Source: Staphylococcus aureus (lineage in GTDB: Bacteria > Bacillota > Bacilli > Staphylococcales > Staphylococcaceae). Taken from it: 64,000 nt of DNA. Positions 1 through 9,837 of this stretch are shown here, one piece after another (positions within the stretch are counted from its first letter, which is position 1; the number at the start of each line of letters is the position of its first letter). The position numbers were made by a program, and so were the translations under genes. A model generated the notes under the pieces. It was not told the DNA's origin, searched no databases, and saw nothing but the letters and a program-made list of their open reading frames with translations. The stretch lies in the NCBI RefSeq assembly GCF_001027105.1, contig NZ_CP011526.1, positions 992,001 to 1,056,000 of the forward strand, in the 5' to 3' direction.

Positions 1-93
1 ATCATGCCAGGGCATATTAAGGTGCCACATCGAGATGATTTAATTGGCCTTGAAGCAGCTTACAAAAAGTTCGGTGGTGGCCCTGTTGATTAA
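1..93 (+). CDS. murE: MurE C-terminus (partial, UDP-MurNAc-tripeptide synthetase)
   Basis: Only the last 30 codons lie in the window, reading [20 protein letters not shown] and ending GGGPVD. This matches my memory of the C-terminus of S. aureus MurE, the cytoplasmic ligase that adds L-lysine to UDP-MurNAc-L-Ala-D-Glu. The next genes (small ORF, prfC) also follow murE in this species. The reading frame ends in two consecutive TAA codons at 91-96; the reference protein may end one Gln later, so the first TAA could be a CAA-to-TAA change, but I recall this only from memory. The domain context is outside the window. Confidence 0.75.
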
Positions 94-337
94 TAAAAGA
101 TTTATTGATGAAGGTAAAACTATTGATGTTTATTTATTCGAAGCATTAAATAACCAGATAATCATTGCTATACCAGATTGGTTTTGGTCATATCAGATGG
201 CAATGACATTAGATGAAGAAACTTGTTTTGAAGCAATACTCATGCAATTGTTTGTTTTTAAAGAAGAGGAAGAGGCAGAATCGATTGCATCACAACTAAC
301 AGATTGGATAGAAACATATAAAAAGGAGAAAGACTAA
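86..337 (+). CDS. Small conserved hypothetical protein between murE and prfC
   Basis: An 83-residue acidic, soluble protein of unknown function. I chose the TTG at 86 (protein begins [10 protein letters not shown]) because a GGTGG-like purine stretch sits just upstream; GTG codons at 74 and 77 and a TTG at 44 are alternatives. The start overlaps the end of murE by a few bases and the stop overlaps the prfC ATG by one base (TAATG), so it is probably translationally coupled in a murE-ORF-prfC operon. There is no signal peptide or membrane segment. The sequence is rich in aromatic and acidic residues ([10 protein letters not shown], then KEEEEAE). I do not recognise a domain. Confidence 0.75.
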
Positions 338-1899
338 TGAACTTAAAGCAAGAAGTTGAGTCTAGAAAGACTTTTGCGATTATTTCACATCCCGATGCAG
401 GGAAAACAACGTTAACTGAAAAACTATTGTACTTCAGTGGTGCTATTCGTGAAGCGGGTACAGTTAAAGGGAAGAAGACTGGTAAATTTGCGACAAGTGA
501 CTGGATGAAAGTTGAACAAGAGCGTGGTATTTCTGTAACTAGTTCAGTAATGCAATTTGATTACGATGATTATAAAATCAATATCTTAGATACACCAGGA
601 CATGAAGACTTTTCAGAAGATACGTATAGAACATTAATGGCAGTTGACAGTGCTGTCATGGTCATAGACTGTGCAAAAGGTATTGAACCACAAACATTGA
701 AGTTATTTAAAGTTTGTAAAATGCGTGGTATTCCAATCTTTACATTCATTAATAAATTAGACCGAGTAGGTAAAGAACCATTTGAATTATTAGATGAAAT
801 CGAAGAGACATTAAATATTGAAACATACCCTATGAATTGGCCAATTGGTATGGGACAAAGTTTCTTTGGCATCATTGATAGAAAGTCTAAAACAATTGAA
901 CCATTTAGAGATGAAGAAAATATATTACATTTGAATGATGATTTTGAGTTGGAAGAAGATCATGCAATTACAAATGATAGTGATTTTGAACAAGCGATTG
1001 AAGAATTAATGTTGGTTGAAGAAGCGGGTGAAGCCTTTGATAATGACGCGCTGTTGAGTGGAGACTTAACACCTGTATTTTTCGGTTCAGCTTTAGCTAA
1101 CTTTGGTGTACAAAATTTCTTAAATGCATATGTTGATTTTGCGCCAATGCCAAATGCGAGACAAACAAAAGAAGACGTTGAAGTAAGCCCGTTTGATGAT
1201 TCATTTTCAGGATTTATCTTTAAAATTCAAGCCAACATGGACCCTAAACACCGTGATAGAATTGCCTTTATGCGTGTCGTTAGTGGTGCATTTGAACGTG
1301 GTATGGATGTTACTTTGCAACGTACTAATAAAAAGCAAAAGATCACACGTTCAACGTCATTTATGGCAGACGATAAAGAAACTGTGAATCATGCTGTAGC
1401 AGGCGATATCATTGGACTATATGATACTGGTAATTATCAAATTGGAGATACTTTAGTTGGTGGAAAACAAACCTACAGTTTCCAAGATTTACCACAATTT
1501 ACGCCAGAAATTTTTATGAAAGTTTCTGCTAAAAACGTCATGAAACAGAAGCATTTCCATAAAGGTATTGAACAATTAGTACAAGAAGGTGCGATTCAAT
1601 ACTATAAAACATTACACACAAACCAAATTATTTTAGGTGCTGTTGGTCAGTTACAATTTGAAGTTTTCGAACATAGAATGAAAAACGAATATAATGTTGA
1701 TGTTGTTATGGAGCCAGTAGGCCGTAAAATTGCACGTTGGATTGAAAATGAAGACCAAATTACAGATAAGATGAACACATCAAGATCGATTTTAGTGAAA
1801 GATAGATATGACGATTTAGTATTCTTATTTGAAAATGAATTTGCAACAAGATGGTTTGAAGAGAAATTCCCTGAAATTAAATTGTATAGTTTACTTTAA
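337..1899 (+). CDS. prfC: Peptide chain release factor 3
   Basis: A 520-residue translational GTPase of the usual RF3 length. RF3 removes RF1/RF2 from the ribosome after termination. GTPase motifs are visible: G1 loop HPDAGKTT near residues 18-25, a switch I stretch ending [10 protein letters not shown]3 DTPGH near residue 86 and G4 NKLD near residue 140. Domains II and III follow. The start ATG overlaps the previous stop, with AAAAGGAG about 10 bases upstream. It is cytoplasmic and appears to be the last gene of the murE operon. Confidence 0.97.
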
Positions 1900-2026
1900 C
1901 AGCTCAATTGTATAATCGAATTTGTTACATTAAAAATAATTGTTTCGTTGAAGAAAAATAAATTGTATATTTTAAAAGAAAAAGGTATACTATGATGTAT
2001 CAAATGAATAACCTATGGCATTTTGT

Positions 2027-2165
2027 CAGAGGGGAGTAACTTAAGAATCATGACCGTATAAATGATTCGACACTTTATCGTCATTACGAAGATATCTTCC
2101 GGTAAAGTGGGCAATTTAAATTGCTTAGTGAGACCTTTGCTATTTATTTAGCATAGGTCTTTTTG
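2027..2165 (+). promoter_or_regulatory. yybP-ykoY manganese riboswitch with terminator
   Basis: The leader of the TerC-family gene has features of the yybP-ykoY family: a GGGGAGTA segment at 2031-2038, a central TCGTCATTACGAAGA helix region, GGTAAAGTGGGC at 2101-2112, and a terminator at 2131-2160 (stem AGACCTttGCTA pairing with TAGCatAGGTCT) followed by a T run at 2160-2164. This family binds Mn2+ and turns on genes for Mn export and TerC-like membrane proteins. The identification is by eye from conserved segments and gene context; exact aptamer ends are approximate. Confidence 0.85.
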
Positions 2166-2200
2166 TTTGTACTTAACTTATTTATTTAAAGGAGTTGTAC

Positions 2201-3004
2201 ATGTTAATGGATCCAAGTTTGATCTTACCTTATTTATGGGTACTTGTCGTTTTAGTATTTTTAGAAGGCTTATTAGCAGCAGATAACGCGATTGTTATGG
2301 CTGTAATGGTTAAGCACTTACCACCCGAACAACGTAAAAAAGCTTTGTTTTACGGTTTGTTAGGTGCATTTGTATTTAGATTTTTAGCATTATTCTTAAT
2401 TAGTATTATCGCGAACTTTTGGTTTATTCAAGCTGCAGGAGCGGTTTACTTAATTTATATGTCAATCAAAAATCTGTGGCAGTTCTTTAAACACCCAGAA
2501 ATTGAAAGTCCTGAAGCTGGAGATGATCATCATTATGATGAATCTGGTGAAGAGATTAAAGCAAGTAACAAATCATTCTGGGGAACTGTGTTGAAAATAG
2601 AATTTGCAGATATCGCATTTGCCATTGATTCTATGCTTGCTGCTTTAGCTATTGCTGTAACACTTCCTAAAGTTGGTATTCACTTTGGTGGTATGGACTT
2701 AGGTCAGTTCGTAGTCATGTTCCTAGGTGGAATGATTGGTGTTATTCTAATGCGTTATGCAGCAACATGGTTTGTAGAGCTATTAAACAAATATCCAGGA
2801 CTTGAAGGTGCAGCCTTCGCGATCGTTGGTTGGGTAGGTGTTAAATTAGTTGTCATGGTATTAGCGCACCCAGACATCGCTGTATTGCCTGAGCACTTCC
2901 CACATGGCGTATTATGGCAATCTATTTTCTGGACAGTACTAATTGGATTAGTAATTATCGGTTGGTTAGGTTCAGTTGTTAAAAATAAAAAATCGCATAA
3001 ATAA
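2201..3004 (+). CDS. TerC-family integral membrane protein (probable Mn2+ exporter)
   Basis: A 267-residue polytopic membrane protein. AAGGAG lies 6-7 bases before the ATG at 2201, so I use this rather than the TTG six bases upstream. TerC-family hallmarks are the acidic membrane motifs EGLLAADNAIVMA near the N-terminus and EFADIAFAIDSMLA in the middle, with about seven hydrophobic segments and a His/Asp/Glu-rich loop (DDHHYDESGEE) between them. Bacillus relatives (YkoY/YceF) export Mn2+, including for metalation of exported enzymes. The Mn riboswitch in its leader supports a role in Mn homeostasis. It is transcribed alone, with an inverted repeat and T run (3021-3052) behind it. Confidence 0.85.
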   Translation: MLMDPSLILPYLWVLVVLVFLEGLLAADNAIVMAVMVKHLPPEQRKKALFYGLLGAFVFRFLALFLISIIANFWFIQAAGAVYLIYMSIKNLWQFFKHPEIESPEAGDDHHYDESGEEIKASNKSFWGTVLKIEFADIAFAIDSMLAALAIAVTLPKVGIHFGGMDLGQFVVMFLGGMIGVILMRYAATWFVELLNKYPGLEGAAFAIVGWVGVKLVVMVLAHPDIAVLPEHFPHGVLWQSIFWTVLIGLVIIGWLGSVVKNKKSHK

Positions 3005-3017
3005 TTGATGTGAAGCG

Positions 3018-3053
3018 GACAATCTTAATTTAGTTTAAGGTTGTCCTTTTTCA
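3018..3053 (+). terminator. Terminator after the TerC-family gene
   Basis: GGACAATCTTAA at 3018-3029 pairs with TTAAGGTTGTCC at 3037-3048, with a G·T-type pair, and is followed by TTTTTCATTT. This looks like an intrinsic terminator. Confidence 0.75.
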
Positions 3054-3237
3054 TTTAATTGAGTGATTTATGAAAAATGGATTTTGAAGAATGTGAATCA
3101 AAAGATGCGATATAGTATTAAGAAAATGTGCCTTTTATATTTAGCATTTTTTCAATAGAAATTATATAGATTTTAAAGCAAATTAGGTGTTAATGTGTCA
3201 TAATGATAAGTGATTTTATTGAATGGAGTGGACATTA

Positions 3238-5547
3238 GTGGATATTGGTAAAAAACATGTAATTCCTAAAAGTCAGTACCGACGTAAGCGTCGTGAATTC
3301 TTCCACAACGAAGACAGAGAAGAAAATTTAAATCAACATCAAGATAAACAAAATATAGATAATACAACATCAAAAAAAGCAGATAAGCAAATACATAAAG
3401 ATTCAATTGATAAGCACGAACGTTTTAAAAATAGTTTATCATCGCATTTAGAACAGAGAAACCGTGATGTTAATGAGAATAAAGCTGAAGAAAGTAAAAG
3501 TAATCAGGATAGTAAGTCAGCATATAACAGAGATCATTATTTAACAGACGATGTATCTAAAAAACAAAATTCATTAGATTCAGTGGACCAAGATACAGAG
3601 AAATCAAAATATTATGAGCAAAATTCTGAAGCGACTTTATCAACTAAATCAACCGATAAAGTAGAATCAACTGAAATGAGAAAGCTAAGTTCAGATAAAA
3701 ACAAAGTTGGTCATGAAGAGCAACATGTACTTTCTAAACCTTCAGAACATGATAAAGAGACTAGAATTGATTCTGAGTCTTCAAGAACTGATTCAGACAG
3801 CTCGATGCAGACAGAGAAAATAAAAAAAGACAGTTCAGATGGAAATAAAAGTAGTAATCTGAAATCTGAAGTAATATCAGACAAATCAAATACAGTACCA
3901 AAATTGTCGGAATCTGATGATGAAGTAAATAATCAGAAGCCATTAACTTTACCGGAAGAACAGAAATTGAAAAGACAGCAAAGTCAAAATGAGCAAACAA
4001 AAACCTATACATATGGTGATAGCGAACAAAATGACAAGTCTAATCATGAAAATGATTTAAGTCATCATATACCATCGATAAGTGATGATAAAGATAACGT
4101 CATGAGAGAAAATCATATTGTTGACGATAATCCTGATAATGATATCAATACACCATCATTATCAAAAACAGATGACGATCGAAAACTTGATGAAAAAATT
4201 CATGTTGAAGATAAACATAAACAAAATGCAGACTCGTCTGAAACGGTGGGATATCAAAGTCAGTCAACTGCATCTCATCGTAGCACTGAAAAAAGAAATA
4301 TTTCTATTAATGACCATGATAAATTAAACGGTCAAAAAACAAATACAAAGACATCGGCAAATAATAATCAAAAAAAGGCTACATCAAAATTGAACAAAGG
4401 GCGCGCTACGAATAATAATTATAGTGACATTTTGAAAAAGTTTTGGATGATGTATTGGCCTAAATTAGTTATTCTAATGGGTATTATTATTCTAATTGTT
4501 ATTTTGAATGCCATTTTTAATAATGTGAACAAAAATGATCGCATGAATGATAATAATGATGCAGATGCTCAAAAATATACGACAACGATGAAAAATGCCA
4601 ATAACACAGTTAAATCGGTCGTTACAGTTGAAAATGAAACATCAAAAGATTCATCATTACCTAAAGATAAAGCATCTCAAGACGAAGTGGGATCAGGTGT
4701 TGTATATAAAAAATCTGGAGATACGTTATATATTGTTACGAATGCACACGTTGTCGGTGATAAAGAAAATCAAAAAATAACTTTCTCGAATAATAAAAGT
4801 GTTGTTGGGAAAGTGCTTGGTAAAGATAAATGGTCAGATTTAGCTGTTGTTAAAGCAACTTCTTCAGACAGTTCAGTGAAAGAGATAGCTATTGGAGATT
4901 CAAATAATTTAGTGTTAGGAGAGCCAATATTAGTCGTAGGTAATCCACTTGGTGTAGACTTTAAAGGCACTGTGACAGAAGGTATTATTTCAGGTCTGAA
5001 CAGAAATGTTCCTATTGATTTCGATAAAGATAATAAATATGATATGTTGATGAAAGCTTTCCAAATTGATGCATCAGTAAATCCAGGTAACTCGGGTGGT
5101 GCTGTCGTCAATAGAGAAGGAAAATTAATAGGTGTAGTTGCAGCTAAAATTAGTATGCCAAACGTTGAAAATATGTCATTTGCAATACCTGTTAATGAAG
5201 TACAAAAGATTGTAAAAGATTTAGAAACAAAAGGTAAAATTGACTATCCCGATGTAGGTGTTAAAATGAAGAATATTGTCAGTCTAAATAGTTTTGAAAG
5301 ACAAGCAGTTAAATTGCCAGGAAAAGTTAAGAACGGTGTTGTTGTAGATCAAGTTGACAACAATGGTTTAGCAGATCAATCTGGTCTGAAAAAAGGTGAT
5401 GTAATTACTGAATTAGATGGCAAACTTTTAGAAGATGATTTACGCTTTAGGCAGATTATATTTAGTCATAAAGATGACTTGAAATCAATTACAGCGAAGA
5501 TTTATAGAGATGGTAAAGAGAAAGAAATTAATATTAAACTAAAATAA
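3238..5547 (+). CDS. htrA: HtrA-like membrane-anchored serine protease with long charged N-terminus
   Basis: 769 residues starting at GTG 3238 (GGAGTGG upstream); the first ATG at 3223 lies before that Shine-Dalgarno. Residues 1 to about 405 are extremely hydrophilic, rich in Asp, Ser, Lys, Asn and Gln, and predicted disordered and cytoplasmic. A single transmembrane helix spans about 409-430 ([14 protein letters not shown]). The extracytoplasmic trypsin-like domain carries His504 (NAHVV), Asp534 (WSDLAVV) and Ser619 (GNSGGAV), and a PDZ domain fills the last ~100 residues. HtrA proteases degrade misfolded surface proteins. Typical HtrA proteins are about 400-450 residues, so nearly half of this one is the N-terminal extension. 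ktrD follows 16 bases after the stop, so they may be co-transcribed. Confidence 0.93.
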   Translation: MDIGKKHVIPKSQYRRKRREFFHNEDREENLNQHQDKQNIDNTTSKKADKQIHKDSIDKHERFKNSLSSHLEQRNRDVNENKAEESKSNQDSKSAYNRDHYLTDDVSKKQNSLDSVDQDTEKSKYYEQNSEATLSTKSTDKVESTEMRKLSSDKNKVGHEEQHVLSKPSEHDKETRIDSESSRTDSDSSMQTEKIKKDSSDGNKSSNLKSEVISDKSNTVPKLSESDDEVNNQKPLTLPEEQKLKRQQSQNEQTKTYTYGDSEQNDKSNHENDLSHHIPSISDDKDNVMRENHIVDDNPDNDINTPSLSKTDDDRKLDEKIHVEDKHKQNADSSETVGYQSQSTASHRSTEKRNISINDHDKLNGQKTNTKTSANNNQKKATSKLNKGRATNNNYSDILKKFWMMYWPKLVILMGIIILIVILNAIFNNVNKNDRMNDNNDADAQKYTTTMKNANNTVKSVVTVENETSKDSSLPKDKASQDEVGSGVVYKKSGDTLYIVTNAHVVGDKENQKITFSNNKSVVGKVLGKDKWSDLAVVKATSSDSSVKEIAIGDSNNLVLGEPILVVGNPLGVDFKGTVTEGIISGLNRNVPIDFDKDNKYDMLMKAFQIDASVNPGNSGGAVVNREGKLIGVVAAKISMPNVENMSFAIPVNEVQKIVKDLETKGKIDYPDVGVKMKNIVSLNSFERQAVKLPGKVKNGVVVDQVDNNGLADQSGLKKGDVITELDGKLLEDDLRFRQIIFSHKDDLKSITAKIYRDGKEKEINIKLK

Positions 5548-5563
5548 TGTTGAGGTGAACAAC

Positions 5564-6922
5564 GTGTCAATTTTTAGCCAGTTTTTAAAAAGATCAAGCC
5601 CTCAACAAGGTATTGTATTGTACTATATCGTCGCAATTGTCATTGCATTTTTATTATTAAACTTACCGTATGTTCATAAACCAGGTGTAGAAGTAAATCC
5701 AATTGACACATTATTTGTTGCCGTATCCGGAATTAGTGTTACTGGATTGTCTCCGATAAGTATTGTCGATACCTATTCTACATTTGGACAATTAATTATC
5801 CTCGTGATATTAAATATTGGTGGAATTGGCGTCATGGCAATTGGTACGATGTTATGGGTGGTACTAGGTAAACATATTGGAATTAGAGAACGTCAGTTAA
5901 TTATGTTAGATAATAACAAAAACACAATGAGTGGTACCGTCAAATTGATTATTGATATTGTAAAATCAATATTTGTAATCGAACTCGTAGGAGCCATGTT
6001 ATTAGCATTTTACTTTTATCGAGATAATCCAGATTTAAAATATGCAATCATGCAAGGTGTTTTTGTTTCTATTTCTGCCACTACCAATGGTGGATTAGAT
6101 ATTACAGGTAAGTCATTAATTCCTTATGCACATGATTATTTTGTACAAGCGATAGTTATATTTTTAATAATTTTAGGATCAATCGGCTTCCCAGTATTAT
6201 TAGAAGTTAAAGCTTATATTCAAAATAGGGTTACTAATTTTAGATTTTCATTATTTACTAAAATTACGACATCAACATATTTATTCCTATTTATTGTTGG
6301 GGTATTAGCCATTCTATTATTTGAACATAACCATGCGTTCAAAGGTTTAAGTTGGCATCAATCGTTATTCTATTCGCTGTTTCAATCAGCGACTACAAGA
6401 AGTGCGGGTCTTCAAACAATTGATGTGACAACACTAAGTGACCCCACTAATATTATCATGGGTATTTTAATGTTTATAGGATCTTCGCCAAGTTCGGTTG
6501 GTGGCGGTATTCGTACAACAACTTTCGCTATTTTAATTTTGTTTTTAATTAACTTTAGTAATAATGCCGATAAAACATCCATTAAAGTTTACAATAGAGA
6601 AGTACACATTATGGATATTCAACGTTCATTTGCAGTATTTACAATGGCGACAATTTTAACATTTTTAGGAATGCTAATTATATCAGCTACTGAAAATGGT
6701 AAGCTTACATTTTTACAAGTATTTTTTGAAGTCATGTCTGCATTTGGAACTTGTGGACTATCGCTTGGTGTCACAAGTGATATTAGTGATATTTCTAAGG
6801 TCGTACTAATGATACTCATGTTTATAGGACGTGTTGGCTTAATATCATTTATCATTATGATAGCAGGACGTCGAGAACCAGATAAATTCCATTATCCAAA
6901 AGAACGTATTCAAATAGGATAA
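5564..6922 (+). CDS. ktrD: Ktr/Trk-type potassium transporter membrane subunit KtrD
   Basis: 452 residues from GTG 5564 (GAGGTG six bases upstream); GTG 5555 overlaps that Shine-Dalgarno. The protein has the fourfold M1-P-M2 architecture of KtrB/TrkH channels, with a selectivity-filter glycine in each P loop: SGISVTGLS, SATTNGGLD, SATTRSAGLQT and SAFGTCGLSLG. It imports K+ with a cytoplasmic RCK partner (KtrA or KtrC), which is not encoded next to it. S. aureus has two such channels, KtrB and KtrD; the assignment to KtrD rests on locus memory. An inverted-repeat terminator follows. Confidence 0.88.
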   Translation: MSIFSQFLKRSSPQQGIVLYYIVAIVIAFLLLNLPYVHKPGVEVNPIDTLFVAVSGISVTGLSPISIVDTYSTFGQLIILVILNIGGIGVMAIGTMLWVVLGKHIGIRERQLIMLDNNKNTMSGTVKLIIDIVKSIFVIELVGAMLLAFYFYRDNPDLKYAIMQGVFVSISATTNGGLDITGKSLIPYAHDYFVQAIVIFLIILGSIGFPVLLEVKAYIQNRVTNFRFSLFTKITTSTYLFLFIVGVLAILLFEHNHAFKGLSWHQSLFYSLFQSATTRSAGLQTIDVTTLSDPTNIIMGILMFIGSSPSSVGGGIRTTTFAILILFLINFSNNADKTSIKVYNREVHIMDIQRSFAVFTMATILTFLGMLIISATENGKLTFLQVFFEVMSAFGTCGLSLGVTSDISDISKVVLMILMFIGRVGLISFIIMIAGRREPDKFHYPKERIQIG

Positions 6923-6927
6923 TATAA

Positions 6928-6985
6928 TAGCAATCTAAGTTTAGTTAATGTAGATTTTAACTGGAACTTAGATTGCTTTTTTAGT
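6928..6985 (+). terminator. Terminator after ktrD
   Basis: AGCAATCTAAGTT at 6929-6941 pairs with AACTTAGATTGCT at 6965-6977, followed by TTTTTAG. This is a strong intrinsic terminator. Confidence 0.9.
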
Positions 6986-7057
6986 TTGTATTTTTAACTT
7001 ATTTTATAAGACGATTGGTTTCGAAAATGGTAAACTAGTAACAATGAGAGGTGTAAC

Positions 7058-8572
7058 ATGATGGAAAAAAATGAAAACATTAATGTAGAGATTTTAACTA
7101 CGTCAGATATGCATAGTCATTTCTTAAATGGTGATTATGGTTCAAATATTTATAGAGCTGGTACTTATGTTAACCAAGTAAGAGCACAAAATCATCGCGT
7201 CATTTTATTAGATAGTGGCGGAAGTTTAGCTGGCTCGTTAGCGGCCTATTATTATGCTATTGTTGCACCTTATAAACGACATCCAATGATAAAGTTAATG
7301 AACAGAATGCATTATGATGCTAGCGGTGTGAGTCCAAGTGAATTCAAGTTTGGTTTATCATTTTTAACTCGTTCAATTGCTTTGGCACGTTTTCCATGGT
7401 TATCAGCAAATATTGAATACAATGTTACTAAGGAGCCTTATTTTTCAACTCCATATTGTATTAAACATTTTGGTGACTTAAAAATTGCTATCGTAGGCGT
7501 CACAGCAGATGGTTTAATGGAAAATGAGTATTCTGAAATGGAGCAAGATGTATCTATTGAAAAGACATTAGTGGCATCAAAACGTTGGATTAGATATATC
7601 CATGAAGTTGAAGAGCCAGATTTTTTGATTGTAATTTATCATGGTGGATTGAATAAAATTAGTAATAGTACGAAAAATAAAAAGGCAAGTTCGAATGAAG
7701 CTGAAAAATTAATGGAAGAACTCGGTGTTATAGATTTAATGATTACAGCTCATCAGCATCAAACAATAGTAGGTCAAGATCATGAAACGTATTATGTTCA
7801 GGCTGGTCAAGATGCCAAAGAGCTTGTACATCTTTCGATTAATTTTAAAAAGAGAACAACAACTTATGATGTTGAAAGCATTGATTCTAAAGTGATTGAC
7901 TTAAATGAGTATGAAGAGGATCAAGAATTATTAGATTTAACATTCTATGATAGAAAAGCAGTGGCTTATTGGTCACAGGAAATCATAAGTGATAAAGGTT
8001 TGATGTTATCAGTAAATGGGTTACAAGATTTAGTCTGTCAAACACATCCATTTTCGCAATTATTACATGATGCAATTCACCTTGCATTTGATAATGATAT
8101 AACATGTGTCCACGTGCCTATGAACGGAGAGAAGGGGTTGAGTGGACAGATTCGAAATGAAGATTTGTATCATGCATACCCATATCCAGATAAGCCAATG
8201 GATATGACAATTAGTGGTCAAAATATCAAAGATATATTGGAGTATAGTTATTCACATTTAGATTTTGTTAACGAGCAATTAAGCTTAACAATTATTGATG
8301 AAACGTTATGTACAATGTGGCAAGGATTCAATTATGAGATTGATATGAATCAAGAACCTGGGCAACGAGTAATGTTAGATCAAATTGATTTGACTAAGAG
8401 TTATAGAGTTACAATGACTGACTATTGTTATCGTAACTACAAGAATTATTTAAAAAATGCTATTATACATGAATCATACGATGAAACAATGAGTACATTA
8501 ATTGCAGAGAAGTTAAGAGATCCGAATTATCGTATTTCATGTAGTGATAATTTTATAGTTAAAAACAGGTAA
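7058..8572 (+). CDS. 5'-nucleotidase/metallophosphatase-family protein with degenerate metal motifs
   Basis: 504 residues (503 if the second ATG at 7061 is used; AGAGGTG precedes both). The overall plan is that of the UshA/5'-nucleotidase family: an N-terminal calcineurin-like domain and a C-terminal substrate domain. The first motif DMHSH (residues 17-21) is intact. The second motif, normally DxGDxxxG, reads DSGGSLAG, and the GNHEFD motif appears as GVSPSEFKFG. The late TGHxH motif reads TAHQHQ. There is no signal peptide or wall anchor, so it should be cytoplasmic, unlike secreted AdsA-type enzymes. Catalysis may be altered or lost; the substrate is unknown. Confidence 0.75.
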   Translation: MMEKNENINVEILTTSDMHSHFLNGDYGSNIYRAGTYVNQVRAQNHRVILLDSGGSLAGSLAAYYYAIVAPYKRHPMIKLMNRMHYDASGVSPSEFKFGLSFLTRSIALARFPWLSANIEYNVTKEPYFSTPYCIKHFGDLKIAIVGVTADGLMENEYSEMEQDVSIEKTLVASKRWIRYIHEVEEPDFLIVIYHGGLNKISNSTKNKKASSNEAEKLMEELGVIDLMITAHQHQTIVGQDHETYYVQAGQDAKELVHLSINFKKRTTTYDVESIDSKVIDLNEYEEDQELLDLTFYDRKAVAYWSQEIISDKGLMLSVNGLQDLVCQTHPFSQLLHDAIHLAFDNDITCVHVPMNGEKGLSGQIRNEDLYHAYPYPDKPMDMTISGQNIKDILEYSYSHLDFVNEQLSLTIIDETLCTMWQGFNYEIDMNQEPGQRVMLDQIDLTKSYRVTMTDYCYRNYKNYLKNAIIHESYDETMSTLIAEKLRDPNYRISCSDNFIVKNR

Positions 8573-8617
8573 ATATTGCTATGTAATAAATTAATTATAA
8601 GTTCAACAAGTATAAAA

Positions 8618-8660
8618 ACCTTTCTTAGAGAAGATTATCTAGGAAAGGTTTTTAGAATTT
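8618..8660 (+). terminator. Terminator after the nucleotidase-like gene
   Basis: AAAACCTTTCTTAGA at 8617-8631 and the facing TCTAGGAAAGGTTTTTAG at 8638-8655 form an imperfect hairpin with a T run. Confidence 0.8.
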
Positions 8661-8718
8661 TAAAATTGATATAAAAGAACAGTGAAATTCTCATTCATTA
8701 TATATAAGTAAACAAAAA

Positions 8719-8746
8719 AGCTAAAATGGTATATACCATTTTAGCA
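8719..8746 (-). terminator. Terminator of the tRNA operon
   Basis: A perfect palindrome GCTAAAATGGT-ATAT-ACCATTTTAGC at 8720-8745 lies just downstream of the tRNA-Ser gene on the minus strand and is followed in that direction by TTTTTTG. Confidence 0.85.
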
Positions 8747-8751
8747 AGTAA

Positions 8752-8840
8752 CGGAAACGGAGGGATTCGAACCCTCGCGCCGCTTTCGCGACCTACACCC
8801 TTAGCAGGGGCGCCTCTTCAGCCAACTTGAGTACGTTTCC
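8752..8840 (-). tRNA. tRNA-Ser (anticodon GCU)
   Basis: On the minus strand the 7-bp acceptor GGAAACG...CGTTTCC closes an 89-base class II tRNA with a long variable arm (GGTCGCGAAAGCGGC) and T-arm GGTTCGAATCC. The anticodon loop CCTGCTAAG gives GCU, reading AGC/AGU serine codons. The 3' CCA is not encoded. Confidence 0.96.
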
Positions 8841-8842
8841 AA

Positions 8843-8917
8843 TGGCTCCACAGGTAGGACTCGAACCTACGACCGATCGGTTAACAGCCGATAGCTCTAC
8901 CACTGAGCTACTGTGGA
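8843..8917 (-). tRNA. tRNA-Asn (anticodon GUU)
   Basis: On the minus strand TCCACAG pairs with CTGTGGA, with D-arm AGCTCAGTGGTAGAGC, anticodon loop CTGTTAA (GUU) and T-arm GGTTCGAGTCC. The CCA is encoded (8843-8845). It lies a few bases upstream of tRNA-Ser in the same transcript, with the terminator at 8720-8745. Confidence 0.97.
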
Positions 8918-9058
8918 TTAATTTGTATGTGTTTGAATATCAAGCACAAATATTATTATAACAAGATTAAGTTAATTTGCAATAGATACCTTAAAAAAAT
9001 ATGCAGAACATTTACACTATATTTATAAAACATTCCGCATATTTTAAAAATAAACAAT

Positions 9059-9628
9059 TTATTTATCTTCAAATAAAGAATAGCGTGTCAATGCTTCAAA
9101 CACATTCAATGTGGCTTTATTATAATCTATTGGTTGGTCGGGATTTTTTGATATCATGCGAGATTGTTTATCTACCATGTAATAGTAAAAAATGGAATTG
9201 TTATATTGATGCCATAAACTGTGGTATGAAACATGAAGAATGATTGATTCATTATTAATAAATGTCACTTTACATTTACGATTTTTTAATTCTTTAATAC
9301 TTTCGATATAATGCATATTTAACCAAATATTTTCATTTTGTCTGTCAGAATGTGTTGGGAAAAAATAAGTTGGAAATAATGGTGTTAGTAAAATAGGTGG
9401 TTTACTAGAAATGCCAGTAATGCGGTTTGTCTCTGCTTTCTTGCCAAGATAAGTATTACCATAAAATTTGCAAGAGCGTTCAATGATTTTCTGGACTTTA
9501 AAAGGATTTTGAATACGCGTTTTGTCAAACCGAATTATTTCACTACCGTTTCTTTGATCGTCATCATCAAATGCTGGTCGAATAACCATGTCTCCTTTGC
9601 GTATCACATAAATATTTTGAGAATACAT
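9059..9628 (-). CDS. comK: Competence transcription factor ComK
   Basis: 189 residues starting MYSQNIYVIRKGD at 9628; GCGAGG lies eight bases upstream, while the TTG six bases further up fits less well. The protein resembles Bacillus ComK, the DNA-binding activator of late competence genes, with the conserved N-terminal region and central FYG / ISSKPPILL segments. In S. aureus its expression is normally low and linked to SigH. It is monocistronic between the tRNA operon and a divergent small gene. Confidence 0.9.
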   Translation of the reverse strand: MYSQNIYVIRKGDMVIRPAFDDDDQRNGSEIIRFDKTRIQNPFKVQKIIERSCKFYGNTYLGKKAETNRITGISSKPPILLTPLFPTYFFPTHSDRQNENIWLNMHYIESIKELKNRKCKVTFINNESIILHVSYHSLWHQYNNSIFYYYMVDKQSRMISKNPDQPIDYNKATLNVFEALTRYSLFEDK

Positions 9629-9837
9629 AAGCAAAACCTCGCTTTATTAAGTTTTAAACCATTAATATAAAAATACAATTAATGATATAAAGATATTTTA
9701 TAATAAAATTCTGAGTTGTCAAGTTATTATTTTGGTGAAAATGTACAATAATTTTTAACTAATAGTCAGAATATTCATTGATTTCAAAATTAGAAAAATG
9801 TATACTTATTATAAATTAAAGAAAGGTAGTGGTTTCT

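Noticed and set aside
8719-8920. tRNA genes as a phage or island attachment site
   Set aside because: No integrase, no direct repeat of a tRNA end and no foreign genes lie next to them.
9001-9243. An 80-residue plus-strand frame beside comK
   Set aside because: It is almost wholly antisense to comK and has no ribosome site.
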